From the NCBI GenBank assembly GCA_028823415.1, contig JAPKBL010000010.1, forward strand, positions 1 through 64,000: a stretch of DNA of 64,000 nt, read 5' to 3'. Positions 27,859 to 39,654 of the stretch are shown one piece after another; the stretch's first letter is position 1; the number at the start of each line of letters is the position of its first letter. This DNA is from Mariniblastus sp. (lineage in GTDB: Bacteria > Planctomycetota > Planctomycetia > Pirellulales > Pirellulaceae). The translations under genes and the position numbers were made by a program. The notes below the pieces were generated by a model, which was given only the letters and a program-made list of their open reading frames with translations, was not told the DNA's origin and did no database searches.

Positions 27859-29577
27859 TTACTTATCCGCATCATCACTCTTTTCAGCCACGTCGACCGC
27901 GTAAAGCCGTGTGCGATCGGAAAGATACATCCTTCCGTTGGCGAACGTCGGGGTACTGTAGATCGCGGAATAGTTCACGGTTTCCTTCTTTGCCAAAACC
28001 TGAGCCCGCTTCTTGGATGCCTTGAAAATCATGAGCGTCCCATCTTCGTTACCGATGAAAACTTTACCATCGACCACCAACGGCGAACCCCATACTCCAG
28101 ACAACATGTCATATTCCCAGTGCCGCTGACCGGTTTCTAAATCAATGCAATGCACAAACCCGCTTAGGTCCGCTGAAAACACTAATCCATCAGCAACAGC
28201 AACGGTTGACATTGTGCGTCGGTAAACCGCCTCTCGCTCAGGACTGAGGTCTTTCTCAGTGAAATTCTTATGCAGGATCCCAGTATCGAATTTACCTTCA
28301 TACTTCTTCATGAACTCGGCCAATCCCTCAGGGGAAGGAGCCGGCTTGGATTCAAGTGTTTTTAAATCGGCAAGCATATTTTCTAATTCAGCTAACCGCT
28401 CCGCGTCCACCATTGTCGGTTGGGTTTCACCACCGTAAGCCCAGATAATCCCGCTATTGGGATTCGGTTCACCGGGTCTTCCGATCTCACCTAATTCCGC
28501 ACTGATGTCGCCTTTTTTCGTCGCATCAATTCTCCAAAGATAACCAACACCTTCGCCATGCTCAGGATCTTGACCCACAGAAATTAATACGCTGCTATCG
28601 TAAAAGACTGGAGTCGAGATGATTGAATTGCGAGTTCCTTTTCCGTAAAGCTCCCACTTGGTCGACTTTGGATTGAGATCGCACTTCCAAATTTCCTCTC
28701 CGGAAACAGCGTCATGAGCATATACCCATCCGTCGCCGCCTGGAAAAATCACCTGTGCTTTTCCATTTACCATTCCGACGGTTGGCGAAGACCACTGCCC
28801 GTGGAGAATTCCTTCAAACGGCTGGTTCTTCTCCCACAAGACTTTTCCTGTATTCTTATCGACCGCAAGAAAACATGGAGCACGAGGGGAAGGAACATTG
28901 AGGTGAGCTTCATCTACTCCGTTGGACGTCACCACATAAACAATATCGCCGAAGATAACCGGCGAGCTGGTAGCCAAGTTGTGTGGAAAGACCCCTAATT
29001 CTTCGATCATGTCGAGATTCCAGAGAATGTCGGCATCTTGTTTGGTGGCATCTACCTCATCCTTCACCACACCATCATTGGTGCCATCGTGAAAACCATC
29101 GGTATCGAGACACATTAATTCGCATCGATTGGTGACCACCCACATGCGGTCGCCCTCAACAGCTGGAACCGAGCAAATCCCCTGAAGCAACCAATCGTTG
29201 ACACGGCCAGCCGCCAATTTTTCACGGGATAGCTGCCACAAGAACTTTCCATCGGCTTCTGAAAAACAGAGAAGCACTCCGAGATCTTTCTCAGAAGGGT
29301 ACTTATCCTTTCGCCAACCACCGCCGTTGTTGGTTCCAACAAAGACTTTTCCATCAGCAACAATTGGATTTCCATAGGTCTGCGAACCCAATCCCTGCTG
29401 CCAAAGAACGTTTCCATCCTTGCCGGCCTTCAGATCGAAATTTATTGAAACTCCCTTTTCTCCGGAAACCATGTTCCTGGATGGCGTTCCGCCCCACATC
29501 GGCCAATCCGCCGATGCATAAGAGAGCGTTAAAACCAATGCGAGAGCCGCAAGCGATAATACTCGAATCGCTTTCAT
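27859..29577 (-). CDS. PQQ-binding-like beta-propeller protein (591/572 residues)
   Basis: ATG at 29577 gives a proper signal peptide ([22 protein letters not shown]) with AAGGA eight bases upstream; a start at 29634 would add 19 residues. The mature protein is a PQQ-like quinoprotein propeller with repeated blade motifs such as [33 protein letters not shown] and [10 protein letters not shown]. It lacks obvious haem sites. BamB-like or dehydrogenase-like roles are both possible. A second propeller gene lies upstream. Confidence 0.85.
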   Translation of the reverse strand: MKAIRVLSLAALALVLTLSYASADWPMWGGTPSRNMVSGEKGVSINFDLKAGKDGNVLWQQGLGSQTYGNPIVADGKVFVGTNNGGGWRKDKYPSEKDLGVLLCFSEADGKFLWQLSREKLAAGRVNDWLLQGICSVPAVEGDRMWVVTNRCELMCLDTDGFHDGTNDGVVKDEVDATKQDADILWNLDMIEELGVFPHNLATSSPVIFGDIVYVVTSNGVDEAHLNVPSPRAPCFLAVDKNTGKVLWEKNQPFEGILHGQWSSPTVGMVNGKAQVIFPGGDGWVYAHDAVSGEEIWKCDLNPKSTKWELYGKGTRNSIISTPVFYDSSVLISVGQDPEHGEGVGYLWRIDATKKGDISAELGEIGRPGEPNPNSGIIWAYGGETQPTMVDAERLAELENMLADLKTLESKPAPSPEGLAEFMKKYEGKFDTGILHKNFTEKDLSPEREAVYRRTMSTVAVADGLVFSADLSGFVHCIDLETGQRHWEYDMLSGVWGSPLVVDGKVFIGNEDGTLMIFKASKKRAQVLAKKETVNYSAIYSTPTFANGRMYLSDRTRLYAVDVAEKSDDADK

Positions 29578-29686
29578 ATTTATTCCTTGATCAAGTGTTA
29601 GTCTAATTTCAATATTTAAAATGGGGGCAAACAATTACGCCAGGCCCGTTCAACCATGAGCCCAACGCCAGAATCGTTAAACTCGA

Positions 29687-31984
29687 TTAGTTTTGCGTCA
29701 CGATTACATTGTCAAAATAGCAGTCCGCCAAAGCGTAGAAATAAAGGCCTGGAGAGCCGGACTCGTTAGCATGAGGATCTACGACCTCGATGGTCCATGC
29801 TTCTGGTTCGGCTTCATCCCGTTTCCAAACCTTACCAGAGATCTTGGCTTTGCCATCGATGACATCGACCTTCATTTTCATGGTGTACCAAATATCGGGA
29901 TCGCTACGGAATCGAACGTTTTTAGCCATCCGCTTATGAGGCGCCCAAGAGAGAACTTCCAATTTGCTCGAGTTACCGATGAGCATCAGGTTATATCGGT
30001 TGTTTGAAAGTCCAATACTTCCCAACTGCCGACGTTTCTCGGTCAATCGAACATCCGCTTGAATTTCGTAATTGGTCATTTCAGGAAAACCGAGGCCAAT
30101 TTGATGGCTTGGCCGGCCCTTGGCTTCTGCGCCGCCGGTGACTTTCAGGACTTTTTCTCCATCCACCTCGAATGGCTTCAATTTCGCGAAAGCTCGCATC
30201 CATCCAGCGGGAACTCCCACCGGTGGCTTCAGTCCATTAAAATCCCATTTCCAAACCTTCGCTGGATTGAACATTCGGATTCGAGCGACCGCCGTTTTAT
30301 CACCAACCGTCGCCGTTAGGGTTCCGGCGAAATGACTCTCCGTCCGCGGTGCAGTAACTTTCCCAGCTTCTGTCGTAAATCCGGCTAAACCAGCGTCTGC
30401 CACTAATTCTTTGATTGGCAATTTCCTAAGGAAGCGACCGTTGGAATCGAACGCGTGCATTTCGTACTCAATGGTCGAACCCGGTTGCACCACGGTTTCA
30501 TAAGGCCGCAACTGAATCGTATCAATTTTGTCCATCGGCGCGGTCTCTGGGGCCAAAGCGACGGCTTTTCCATTGACAACTTCCTTCGATTCGTCCGCAA
30601 TACAGATCGTTCGATCACGGGTAACGAGAACAATCCGACCGTCGGCAATCACCGGAGAGGCATAGATCTCATCCATTCCGGAACCGACGCGAGAGGAAAT
30701 CTTTTCGTGGGACAACGTTTTGCATCGCTCACGTGAAGGCTCAAGAATCCACATATTCCCGTTGACTTCGGTCGCATAAATTTTCCCGTCTCCCCAAACC
30801 GGAGAGCCCTTGCCAACCGTACCAAGGTCGTGAACCCAAAGTTCCTCCCCTGTTTTGGTATCGTAACAATACATATTCCCAAGATCCGCCACGACAAATA
30901 GCATGCCGTCGTGGGCGACCAGTGCAGTGTAACCCGCTTTGACTCCATCGACTCGCCAGACACTGTGTGTTTCTGTAACGTCTCCTGTCCCGGTCGCATC
31001 GATACACTGCACGCGTCCAAACTCGGTATTGTCAACGTTGTCCTCACCGTGAGATATATAAACGTAATCACCAACGACGACTGGGCTGGTATTTAAACCG
31101 CGAAGCGACATCTTGAATGACCAAAGCGGTTTTCCAGTCCTTGCGTTGAGAGAATAAACGTGACCATCACAGTTACCGCCAATCAACTGCCGCTGCCCTT
31201 GAACAACAGCGACCACGGGAACTGAGTAATTTGTATCCTTAGGAGGTCCTCCCGGGGCCGAGACCCATTGAAGATCACCGGTCTTCTTATCAAACGCATA
31301 GTAAAAGTGGCGAGGCGATGGACCTTTGGTTGCGCCCCAGTTAGTCGCCATAAAACTTAGAACCAGGCGATCCTCATCGATTATCGGAGTTTGGGTTCGT
31401 CCACCATAACCGGAGATCTTTCCGTATTTTTCAGCGAGTGAAATTTCCCAGACTTTTTCACCGTCACCAGTGTAACATCGCAGAATACCACTCACCGAAT
31501 GCACATAGACGTATCCCGTTTCCTTGTCACCGCACATGGATGCCCAGCCAACCCGAGGCGCCGGGATATCGGTCTGGAAAACATTAAATACATCACGCCA
31601 AAGCTCTTTGCCAGTCTCCAAATCCCAGCAAATCACCTGCTCTCTGGCGTTCACTTTTTGATCCGGGTCGTTTACGTCATCATCCGTTCGGCAGTTAAGG
31701 TAAACTTTTCCGTTGAGCACGATCGGCGTTGCCCGACCGCCCACCTCGGAAATCCAGGCAACATTTTTGAGAGATTCCAAAGACCAATCATCAGGGAGAT
31801 TGGTGGCCCGAGAAATTCCGTTCTGTTCCGGACCACGCCAACCTGCCCAATCTTGAGCCGATGTTGAGTTGGCCATGCCAACGGTCAAACAAACGATTGC
31901 TACCAAGAGCAGCGAGAACTGTACCGTTCTCTTTTGCAGGTAAGAACGGATGGCAGGTGTGAGGAGATGAACCGCTTTTTGCAT
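29687..31984 (-). CDS. PQQ-like beta-propeller protein with C-terminal lectin-like domain
   Basis: A 765-residue secreted protein; the hydrophobic signal segment is at about 20-43. The propeller part (about 45-480) repeats blade motifs (WRGPEQNGIS, GKELWRDVF, TGKPLWSFKM, TGEELWVHDLGTV). Residues about 500-570 look Ig-like, and the C-terminal 180 residues form a beta-sandwich resembling laminin-G/DUF1080 domains (NYEIQADVRL, DNVIVTQN). Such proteins are common in planctomycetes and are thought to act on or bind carbohydrates. It sits 52 bp upstream of the other propeller gene's extended frame. Confidence 0.85.
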   Translation of the reverse strand: MQKAVHLLTPAIRSYLQKRTVQFSLLLVAIVCLTVGMANSTSAQDWAGWRGPEQNGISRATNLPDDWSLESLKNVAWISEVGGRATPIVLNGKVYLNCRTDDDVNDPDQKVNAREQVICWDLETGKELWRDVFNVFQTDIPAPRVGWASMCGDKETGYVYVHSVSGILRCYTGDGEKVWEISLAEKYGKISGYGGRTQTPIIDEDRLVLSFMATNWGATKGPSPRHFYYAFDKKTGDLQWVSAPGGPPKDTNYSVPVVAVVQGQRQLIGGNCDGHVYSLNARTGKPLWSFKMSLRGLNTSPVVVGDYVYISHGEDNVDNTEFGRVQCIDATGTGDVTETHSVWRVDGVKAGYTALVAHDGMLFVVADLGNMYCYDTKTGEELWVHDLGTVGKGSPVWGDGKIYATEVNGNMWILEPSRERCKTLSHEKISSRVGSGMDEIYASPVIADGRIVLVTRDRTICIADESKEVVNGKAVALAPETAPMDKIDTIQLRPYETVVQPGSTIEYEMHAFDSNGRFLRKLPIKELVADAGLAGFTTEAGKVTAPRTESHFAGTLTATVGDKTAVARIRMFNPAKVWKWDFNGLKPPVGVPAGWMRAFAKLKPFEVDGEKVLKVTGGAEAKGRPSHQIGLGFPEMTNYEIQADVRLTEKRRQLGSIGLSNNRYNLMLIGNSSKLEVLSWAPHKRMAKNVRFRSDPDIWYTMKMKVDVIDGKAKISGKVWKRDEAEPEAWTIEVVDPHANESGSPGLYFYALADCYFDNVIVTQN

Positions 31985-33464
<1,480 letters not shown>

Positions 33465-33512
33465 ATCACACCATGCGAACCTGGCATTATCGCGTTGCGC
33501 CCCACCGAAATG

Positions 33513-33543
33513 AAAAAGAACCCGCTTAAAAGCGGGTTCTTTA
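33513..33543. terminator. Bidirectional intrinsic terminator after hemB
   Basis: Arms AAAGAACCCGCT (33515-33526) and AGCGGGTTCTTT (33531-33542) with a four-base loop and A/T runs on both sides, between hemB and the convergent lipoprotein gene. Confidence 0.92.
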
Positions 33544-33630
33544 ATTATCATTCAACTGATAATTGAAAAACAATTACCTGCATTTTGCCGCGATTTCCTG
33601 CCTCATTCCGCAGCCGATCCGATTATCTTT

Positions 33631-33879
33631 TCAGACCCAACTCTTGGATTGCAGTGACTGAAAATAGGAACTGGTATTCGCCTTTTTGGCTTTTAATGAA
33701 TCAGAATTACCCGGGATTCCACCCTGCGGCCCACTCCGTGTGCTTGGCGGAACATCCGGAATTCGAGCGTCCGGATCCGGCTCGTAAGTCTTCTGACATC
33801 CGGTCATTGAAACGCCTGAAAAAACTAAGACCAAGGACAACATCACAACGCTTCCGATCCTCGAAACAATACTATTCAT
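33631..33879 (-). CDS. Small lipoprotein
   Basis: An 82-residue protein from the ATG at 33879, which has AGGA eight bases upstream; a longer frame to 34032 has no family-like N-terminus. The signal segment (IVSRIGSVVMLSLVLVFSGV) ends in MTGC, a usable lipobox. The mature part is short, proline/serine-rich and disordered. Small lipoproteins of this type often follow DUF1559 genes in planctomycetes, as here. Confidence 0.65.
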   Translation of the reverse strand: MNSIVSRIGSVVMLSLVLVFSGVSMTGCQKTYEPDPDARIPDVPPSTRSGPQGGIPGNSDSLKAKKANTSSYFQSLQSKSWV

Positions 33880-34051
33880 AATTCCTGCCAATCTCCAAAC
33901 GATAAACAAACCAATAATCTCAAAATCTTCACGGAAGAGACCGGACCTCAACTGCCGCCGATATTCCACCGATGGAAACCACGCAGTTTCGGCGCGGAAG
34001 CAGGTTGCATTTCTCGAACCAACGCCGCCCACGCCGAAACGGAGGTTGCAA

Positions 34052-35080
34052 TTAACGATAATCCAAACCGACTTCTGTTCCGGCCCGTGTGGACATTTTT
34101 TCGAGCACTGTCATTTCGAAACCGTTACTGCCATTGTTGGGACTGTCCATACCGTAAGGGATAAACTGTGTGCTTCCATCGGCAAGGCCCCATGTGGCAC
34201 CACCGGGATGGCTGCTCCAATAATGAAAACGATGAATATTCCCGGGACTTCGTGGATCTCCAGGCCGGAAATAATCCGTTTCGTAACCATTTGGATCCGC
34301 TCCCCAGCCAACACCAATACGCTCGTGAACTCCGAGAACGACATCGGCTTCGCCTTGAACGTTGTCGCCCGCACCCGCCCATTGCCAACCGTACTGTAAA
34401 TCTTTAGCGGGTGTTCGCTCGCCAACCATTAGGGTATTTGACGTTCCATCGGTAACCATTCCCATGTTTACTTTTGAATTGACATAGATCATGCCATCCT
34501 GTCCACCAGTTGCCATATAGCTATCGCGACCGCTAACACCCAGATAAGACGTCACCGCCACCTTAATTGAATCATTGCCCGGATCTTCCCATTTCTCGTC
34601 ACCCCGTTGGTCGGAAGGACAAATGAAGGTTGCACAACTCACGCTCAGAATGGTTTCACCGTTGGGCATAAATTGCCACCACGGCCACGATGCACCACTA
34701 GCAGAGAAATTGACATTGTCATAAAGGTTTCCTTGCTCAAGAAACGGAGCGACTGCCATCATCCAACTCCAGAACGCACCGCCATGCGGATAAGAATTGG
34801 AAGCGTAACCATTGGGAGCGGGTTGCACCTCAAATGGACCACCCCACCAAGAACCGTTAATTAGGTGAGCCGGTGGGAATTTTTGATAAGCGCTTTCGTA
34901 GTTGTGCAATGCCAAAACTTGCTGGCGAATGTTGTTGGCACACGTAACGCGTCTGGCTGCCTCGCGTACCTGTTGAACAGCGGGAAGCAACATTCCAATC
35001 AAGATTCCAATGATTGCAATAACGACGAGAAGCTCGACCAGCGTGAAGCCAGTCCGTCGGAAGTGTGAAGACCGTTGCAT
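34052..35080 (-). CDS. DUF1559 prepilin-like protein
   Basis: A 342-residue protein with a type IV prepilin N-terminus: the cut is expected at G^FTLVELLVV after a short basic leader, with the invariant Glu5 and a hydrophobic helix (about 11-34). The DUF1559 body follows (QQVREAARRVTCANN, PSDQRG, GMVTDGTSNTLMVGERT, LADGSTQFI). DUF1559 proteins are greatly expanded in planctomycetes and are thought to form pseudopilins. The only pilus-machinery-like genes in the window are those at 49.4-60.5 kb, which might export it. Confidence 0.92.
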   Translation of the reverse strand: MQRSSHFRRTGFTLVELLVVIAIIGILIGMLLPAVQQVREAARRVTCANNIRQQVLALHNYESAYQKFPPAHLINGSWWGGPFEVQPAPNGYASNSYPHGGAFWSWMMAVAPFLEQGNLYDNVNFSASGASWPWWQFMPNGETILSVSCATFICPSDQRGDEKWEDPGNDSIKVAVTSYLGVSGRDSYMATGGQDGMIYVNSKVNMGMVTDGTSNTLMVGERTPAKDLQYGWQWAGAGDNVQGEADVVLGVHERIGVGWGADPNGYETDYFRPGDPRSPGNIHRFHYWSSHPGGATWGLADGSTQFIPYGMDSPNNGSNGFEMTVLEKMSTRAGTEVGLDYR

Positions 35081-35532
35081 GAATAACTCCTATAAACGGA
35101 ATAAAACGACTGAAATTGTCAAGTGGATGTTAAGGCACAGGTTTAGAGACTGCCAATGAATTGCGATATATTTCACAATTGTGTCAAAATAGGGAAGCTG
35201 CGAAGGCAAAAATCTTCCGGCAACCTTAAAAATCCTACAAGAATCAATTTCGAGAGAGGTTATTTCAAGAGACCAAGAACCACTTAATCTGAGTTTGGGA
35301 ATGGTTCGATCCCGTTAATCCCACCGCACCACGATCTGTCCAAATACGAGTTCCCTGCTAGGAAATCCACCACAATAGGTCTCTCAGATTGCTGTTTAGT
35401 CGAACGATCAGCAACACCGGCATGTTCGTCGCAGTCATTGTAGATCGTTAAACTTTGACGGTCCTGTAGACTTTGTGGTGTCCGGTTCGATAGCTCTTGT
35501 ACAACAGCACTCCATTGCACAAGTGAATAAAT
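35081..35532. promoter_or_regulatory. Divergent intergenic region DUF1559 / sigma factor
   Basis: A 452-bp gap. A perfect palindrome CACAATTGTG (35174-35183) overlaps a TTGACA box read on the minus strand (plus-strand TGTCAA, 35182-35187), which would place an operator over the -35 of the DUF1559 promoter. The -10 is not clear. A 78-codon frame on the minus strand (35284-35520) has no family features and is not called. Confidence 0.35.
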
Positions 35533-36447
35533 ATGACAACCGACGAAAATATTGCCCCCATCGATAACGAACTCACCGACTTAAAACGTGCCAAGACACG
35601 AAAAACGAGTCGTAGCCTTCAGTCTCCCCTGGAAACTTACCTGCGGGAAATCAATGAAACCAATCTGCTCAACGCTGATGAAGAAAAAGAACTTGCGCGA
35701 GCCATTGCTAAAGGAGACGTCCGTGCCAGAGATCGGATGGTTCGAGCGAACCTTCGCTTAGTGGTTAATATTGCCAGAGGCTACACCGGCAAAGGTCTGG
35801 GGCTTCAAGATTTGATCGAAGAAGGCAACTTAGGATTGTTGAGAGCCGTCGAGGGTTTTGATCCTGATATGGGTACTCGGTTCAGCACCTACGCCAGTTA
35901 TTGGATTAAACAATCCATCAAACGAGCGTTAATTAACTCCGCAAAGACCATTCGAATTCCCGCGTATATGGTGGAATTACTATCGAAGTGGAGACGTGCA
36001 AGTGTTCGCCTGACCGACGAATTAAAGCGAAACCCAACTCCCGAAGAAATTGCTCGGCTACTCGGACTTCCTAAACGGAAGCTGCCGATAATTAAAAAAG
36101 CAATTCAGATTTACAACTCCACACCTCAGACCGATCAATCCGATTCAGGCTGGTCACTTGGCGAGATGGTGATGGACGAGCGAATGAAAAGCCCAGAAGA
36201 CGAATTGCTTGAAAACGACATCATGAAGCAAATCAAAACCATGATGCATGACCTTGATGAACGCGAATTCAATGTCTTGAAGATGAGATTCGGCTTAGAA
36301 AACACCGAACCGCACACCTTAAAGGAAATCGGAGAACAGCTCGGTTTGACCCGCGAACGAGTTCGCCAGATTGAAACCGAAGCCCTTCGCAAACTCGGAG
36401 ACGGTCTCCGCGATCCGCTCGATATGGAAATGACACTCCCCTTTTAA
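35533..36447 (+). CDS. Sigma-70 family RNA polymerase sigma factor (group-2-like)
   Basis: A 304-residue sigma factor. Region 1.2 (LETYLREINETNLL), region 2 (NLRLVVNIARGYTGKGL, DLIEEGNLGLLRAVEGFDP, FSTYASYWIKQSIKRA), region 3 and region 4 (TLKEIGEQLGLTRERVRQIETEAL) are present, but region 1.1 is missing and the protein is much shorter than a housekeeping RpoD. This is the group 2 (RpoS/SigB-type) form. It has its own terminator. Which promoters it reads cannot be seen. Confidence 0.93.
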   Translation: MTTDENIAPIDNELTDLKRAKTRKTSRSLQSPLETYLREINETNLLNADEEKELARAIAKGDVRARDRMVRANLRLVVNIARGYTGKGLGLQDLIEEGNLGLLRAVEGFDPDMGTRFSTYASYWIKQSIKRALINSAKTIRIPAYMVELLSKWRRASVRLTDELKRNPTPEEIARLLGLPKRKLPIIKKAIQIYNSTPQTDQSDSGWSLGEMVMDERMKSPEDELLENDIMKQIKTMMHDLDEREFNVLKMRFGLENTEPHTLKEIGEQLGLTRERVRQIETEALRKLGDGLRDPLDMEMTLPF

Positions 36448-36480
36448 CAAGGGATGCTTGGCTGACTCAAATTAAATCAA

Positions 36481-36510
36481 CGGTCGATTTTTATCGACCG
36501 TATTTTTTTA
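36481..36510 (+). terminator. Intrinsic terminator after sigma gene
   Basis: Arms CGGTCGAT (36481-36488) and ATCGACCG (36493-36500), TTTT loop and a T-run at 36501-36509. Confidence 0.93.
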
Positions 36511-36795
36511 GCTAAATTTTCTCCGAATTTGGGTGTAATTCAATTCACGGTGACCGGATGCCGTTGCCAAAACCAAAGTTGGGTAAACTACACCTTCACG
36601 GCAAGACCTCCTCCTCGAGGATCGAATTCGTTTGATTTACCGTGAAATCGCACCCCTTGCCACGGTTCCCTTGGGAGAAACAATTAAGGTCTGTTCTACT
36701 CAGATGAGCTGCGCGAGATTCGGTGTTTTTTTCAACTAAGCTTGATCAAACCCGGTTCAACCGTTTTTTAGCTATCCACATTTCTAGGCGAAAAA
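36511..36795. other. Intergenic region, no gene seen
   Basis: About 285 bp between the terminator and the FAD gene. No coding frame, RNA gene or repeat can be supported. It likely contains the promoter of the FAD gene. Confidence 0.4.
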
Positions 36796-38100
36796 ATGCA
36801 TATCGCGGTGATTGGAACGGGAATCGCAGGTTTAACCGCATCCTGGTTATTAAACCGATCCGGACACGAAGTCACGCTTTTTGAAAAACAGTCAACACTG
36901 GGGATGGCCTCCCACGGGATGCAAATCGCGATCGATGAAGTTTCACTGCCGTGTGACGTTCCGTCGCGGATGTTTAATCCGCTTCTCTGGCCGAACCTAT
37001 CGAAGGTTTATGACATCGCGGGCGTCGAATCGACGAGCGTCAATCCCAGCAAATCGTTTTGCCCGTTTCGGCCTCAGAACGAAAGCCGCTCGAAAGCCTG
37101 GCTCAAGCTGAATGATTCCTTCCAATTGAGTCTACTGCCACAACTTCTTTTGCAGTCGTCTTCCCGGAAAATTGTGAAGGACATTTCCAAGATGATGGCA
37201 ACCGCTGGCAGCGAATTAGAAAGAATTCGCAGTTCCGACTCAAACTCTGTCGAGGGCTTTAAAGCCTATCTCGAGCGCTACGACTACTCAAACGAGTTCA
37301 TTTATCAATTCCTCTACCCCGCGCTTGCGTCAACCGTTTGCACCTGCTCGTACGAAAGTCTTGATCAGTACCCGACTGATATTTTACTCTCGGCGATGCA
37401 GCTTTTGACCGGCTCCACCCCTCTCCAAAGGACCGTTAACGGAACCCAACATACAGCAGATCTTCTTTCAGCTGGCGTTAGCCGAATAAACTTTAACACG
37501 ACCGTTGCGAATGTCAGTTCCACAAACGACAAGGCAATGCTTGAGATCGAAAACCAAGGCTCCAATTCAACCCACGACTTTGACCACGTCATCGTCGCGA
37601 CGCAAGCCAACTCAGCACTCGCCTTTCTCGATCCGAAAATGCGCATCGAAAAGGAAATTCTCGCCGGTTTCAAGTACGAAGATGTCTCAGTGGTGATTCA
37701 CAGCGACCCGCATTGGATGCCCGCTCGAAAACAAGACTGGGCTACCTTCAATTTTCTATCGCGCCACGACAACCAAGCTGCCATGTGTTCGATTTGGCTG
37801 AACCAGTTCTACCCCGAATGGGAAACACCGACGCCCCTCTTTCAGACCATCATGCCTCTCGAATCCCCCCGTCCGGAAACGCTCCTTGCCACTGCCAAAT
37901 TGCAGCGACCGACGGTGTCTGCGAACACTAAAATTGACATTGATCGACTGCGCAATTTACACGAGCAGCCCGATAGGAGGGTTTGGTTTTGTGGTTCCTA
38001 CGCCAGTCCCGGAATTCCGCTTCTAGAAAGTGGGGTCGTATCCGCCCTTAGGCTCGGAAAACAACTAGGCTTTAAGATCCCAAACGCCTGTGAGATCTAA
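36796..38100 (+). CDS. NAD/FAD-binding oxidoreductase (COG2907-like)
   Basis: A 434-residue flavoprotein. The Rossmann FAD motif GTGIAGLTASWLL with the following acidic residue in LFEKQ lies at about 7-35, and a second FAD-contacting segment is at the end (WFCGSYASPGIPLLESGV). The overall layout matches COG2907/amine-oxidase-like desaturases; in other bacteria such genes sit with DUF1365 and cyclopropane-fatty-acid synthase genes, but not here. The substrate is unknown. It is convergent with the AAA+ gene. Confidence 0.82.
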   Translation: MHIAVIGTGIAGLTASWLLNRSGHEVTLFEKQSTLGMASHGMQIAIDEVSLPCDVPSRMFNPLLWPNLSKVYDIAGVESTSVNPSKSFCPFRPQNESRSKAWLKLNDSFQLSLLPQLLLQSSSRKIVKDISKMMATAGSELERIRSSDSNSVEGFKAYLERYDYSNEFIYQFLYPALASTVCTCSYESLDQYPTDILLSAMQLLTGSTPLQRTVNGTQHTADLLSAGVSRINFNTTVANVSSTNDKAMLEIENQGSNSTHDFDHVIVATQANSALAFLDPKMRIEKEILAGFKYEDVSVVIHSDPHWMPARKQDWATFNFLSRHDNQAAMCSIWLNQFYPEWETPTPLFQTIMPLESPRPETLLATAKLQRPTVSANTKIDIDRLRNLHEQPDRRVWFCGSYASPGIPLLESGVVSALRLGKQLGFKIPNACEI

Positions 38101-38208
38101 GTCTTGGCAATTGCCCCAAAAAGGTGGAGACGATCACGACTGACTTTTTGATTGAATCGAAAACAACCTGCCAGACCATAGTTTCGGCCCGAGCCTGGCG
38201 AGGGGAAG

Positions 38209-39654
38209 CTACATGATTGAGAAGTAGTTTTCGCACGCAAAGTCGATTGATTCCTCGGTAAGTTCAATTGGTCGTTTAAAATACCGGCAATAATTCCGAA
38301 CCTGCAACAACAGATCGCGAGGATGGCAATTCCTCAGTTCTCGTTTCATAGGCGCGTAGTGCTGCCTAATCAAATACTGAATCATCTTTGGCCGCCATTC
38401 AAAATCATAGTTCACACACATGATTTTGAAGAGTCTGACGAAATTTTCAATACTTGGGTTAGAAACCTCAATTTTATATGGAATCCGTCTTAAGAAGGCA
38501 TCGTCGACTAAATCCTTTGGCTCAAGATTTGTCGAAAAAACAACGAGCTGATCGAATGGCATCTGAATTTTTTTACCGTTGCTGGTATTAAGATAGTCAT
38601 ATCGTTTCTCCAGCGGCACGATCCACCGATTTAATAATTCATCGATGGTCATTCGTTGTCTTCCGAAATCGTCAATCAACAGAACTCCGGTATTACTCTT
38701 CATTTGCACTGGGGCTTCGCTAATCCCCGTTTGCGGATTGTATTGCAATTCTAAATGTTTCATGGTCAATTCTCCGCCGACGACAATGGTTGGGCGTTTA
38801 ATGCGAACCCACCGATGGTCAAACGTCTCGTCGTTGATAATCCCTTCTCCCTTTTCCAGAGGACATTCCTCGTGACACATAGGATCAAAAACGCGAATAA
38901 TGTCGCGATCCACTGTGATCGCTCGAGGCACCCAAACATAGGGTCCGAATGCGGAAGTAATCCGCTCAGCAATACTCGTTTTACCATTGCCCGCAGCCCC
39001 AAAAAGAAACATTCCTTTACCGCTGTTTACCGCAGGACCGAGTTTGGCCATCATCTTTTCATCAATTAACAAATCTGAGAACGCACGATTCAGCTCAACC
39101 TCACCAGGATGTTGATTGCTGATGGTTTGCGCTTTAACGCTCGCCACATAATCGGAAAATGCGACGGGCGCGGCGCCAAAATAAGAGCAATAACTGGAGT
39201 ACGCGGCAGACCTCGCTCGCCCTTCTTCGGTCAGCTTACAAGTATATCCATTGACCGCTGACTGACCGACAAATCCGAGCACCCGCTCGCTCTTCAGATG
39301 TACGATTACGTCATCGATCATGTGAAACGGCAAACCGACCTGGTCACTCATTTGCCTGACGGTCACTTCGCCTCGCGCCATCAAAAACTTACAGATTAAC
39401 TGTTCAAGCATCGATTCCGAGACTTTCGAGTCCGCTAAAGTGGCAGGCTCAAAAGGAAAAAATTCGCCACTGGAATCACGATTTTTGGCGGTTTCAATTG
39501 AAGCGCCGTTAGGTAATCTGAAATTAGAAAATACGTCCGAATCGGATACGTCCCCCTTCGGCGGTGCAGCCATTCCATTAATTTGCTCTAGCATCTCTTC
39601 GATACTTGCATTTGGGTTGGGCCGGAATGAGTGAGAGGCTGGCGCTTTCGGCAT
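38209..39654 (-). CDS. AAA+ ATPase with N-terminal winged-helix region
   Basis: About 481 residues. A winged-helix-like segment (about 77-150: LEQLICKFLMARGEVTVRQMSDQVGLPFHMIDDVI) is followed by an AAA+ domain with Walker A GAAGNGKT (about 219-226), Walker B GVLLIDDF, and a lid ending in ELRNCHPRDLLLQVRNYC. The AAA domain contains a cysteine/acidic insert (DPMCHEECPLEKG). Homologs are mostly unnamed planctomycete proteins. ATG at 39654 (PKAPASHSFRPN) is preferred over a TTG at 39666. Role unknown; DNA binding through the winged helix is possible. Confidence 0.78.
   Translation of the reverse strand: MPKAPASHSFRPNPNASIEEMLEQINGMAAPPKGDVSDSDVFSNFRLPNGASIETAKNRDSSGEFFPFEPATLADSKVSESMLEQLICKFLMARGEVTVRQMSDQVGLPFHMIDDVIVHLKSERVLGFVGQSAVNGYTCKLTEEGRARSAAYSSYCSYFGAAPVAFSDYVASVKAQTISNQHPGEVELNRAFSDLLIDEKMMAKLGPAVNSGKGMFLFGAAGNGKTSIAERITSAFGPYVWVPRAITVDRDIIRVFDPMCHEECPLEKGEGIINDETFDHRWVRIKRPTIVVGGELTMKHLELQYNPQTGISEAPVQMKSNTGVLLIDDFGRQRMTIDELLNRWIVPLEKRYDYLNTSNGKKIQMPFDQLVVFSTNLEPKDLVDDAFLRRIPYKIEVSNPSIENFVRLFKIMCVNYDFEWRPKMIQYLIRQHYAPMKRELRNCHPRDLLLQVRNYCRYFKRPIELTEESIDFACENYFSIM

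Noticed and set aside
35284-35520. 78-codon minus-strand frame between DUF1559 and sigma gene
   Set aside because: No Shine-Dalgarno, hydrophobic pattern or family features; it lies in a divergent regulatory gap.
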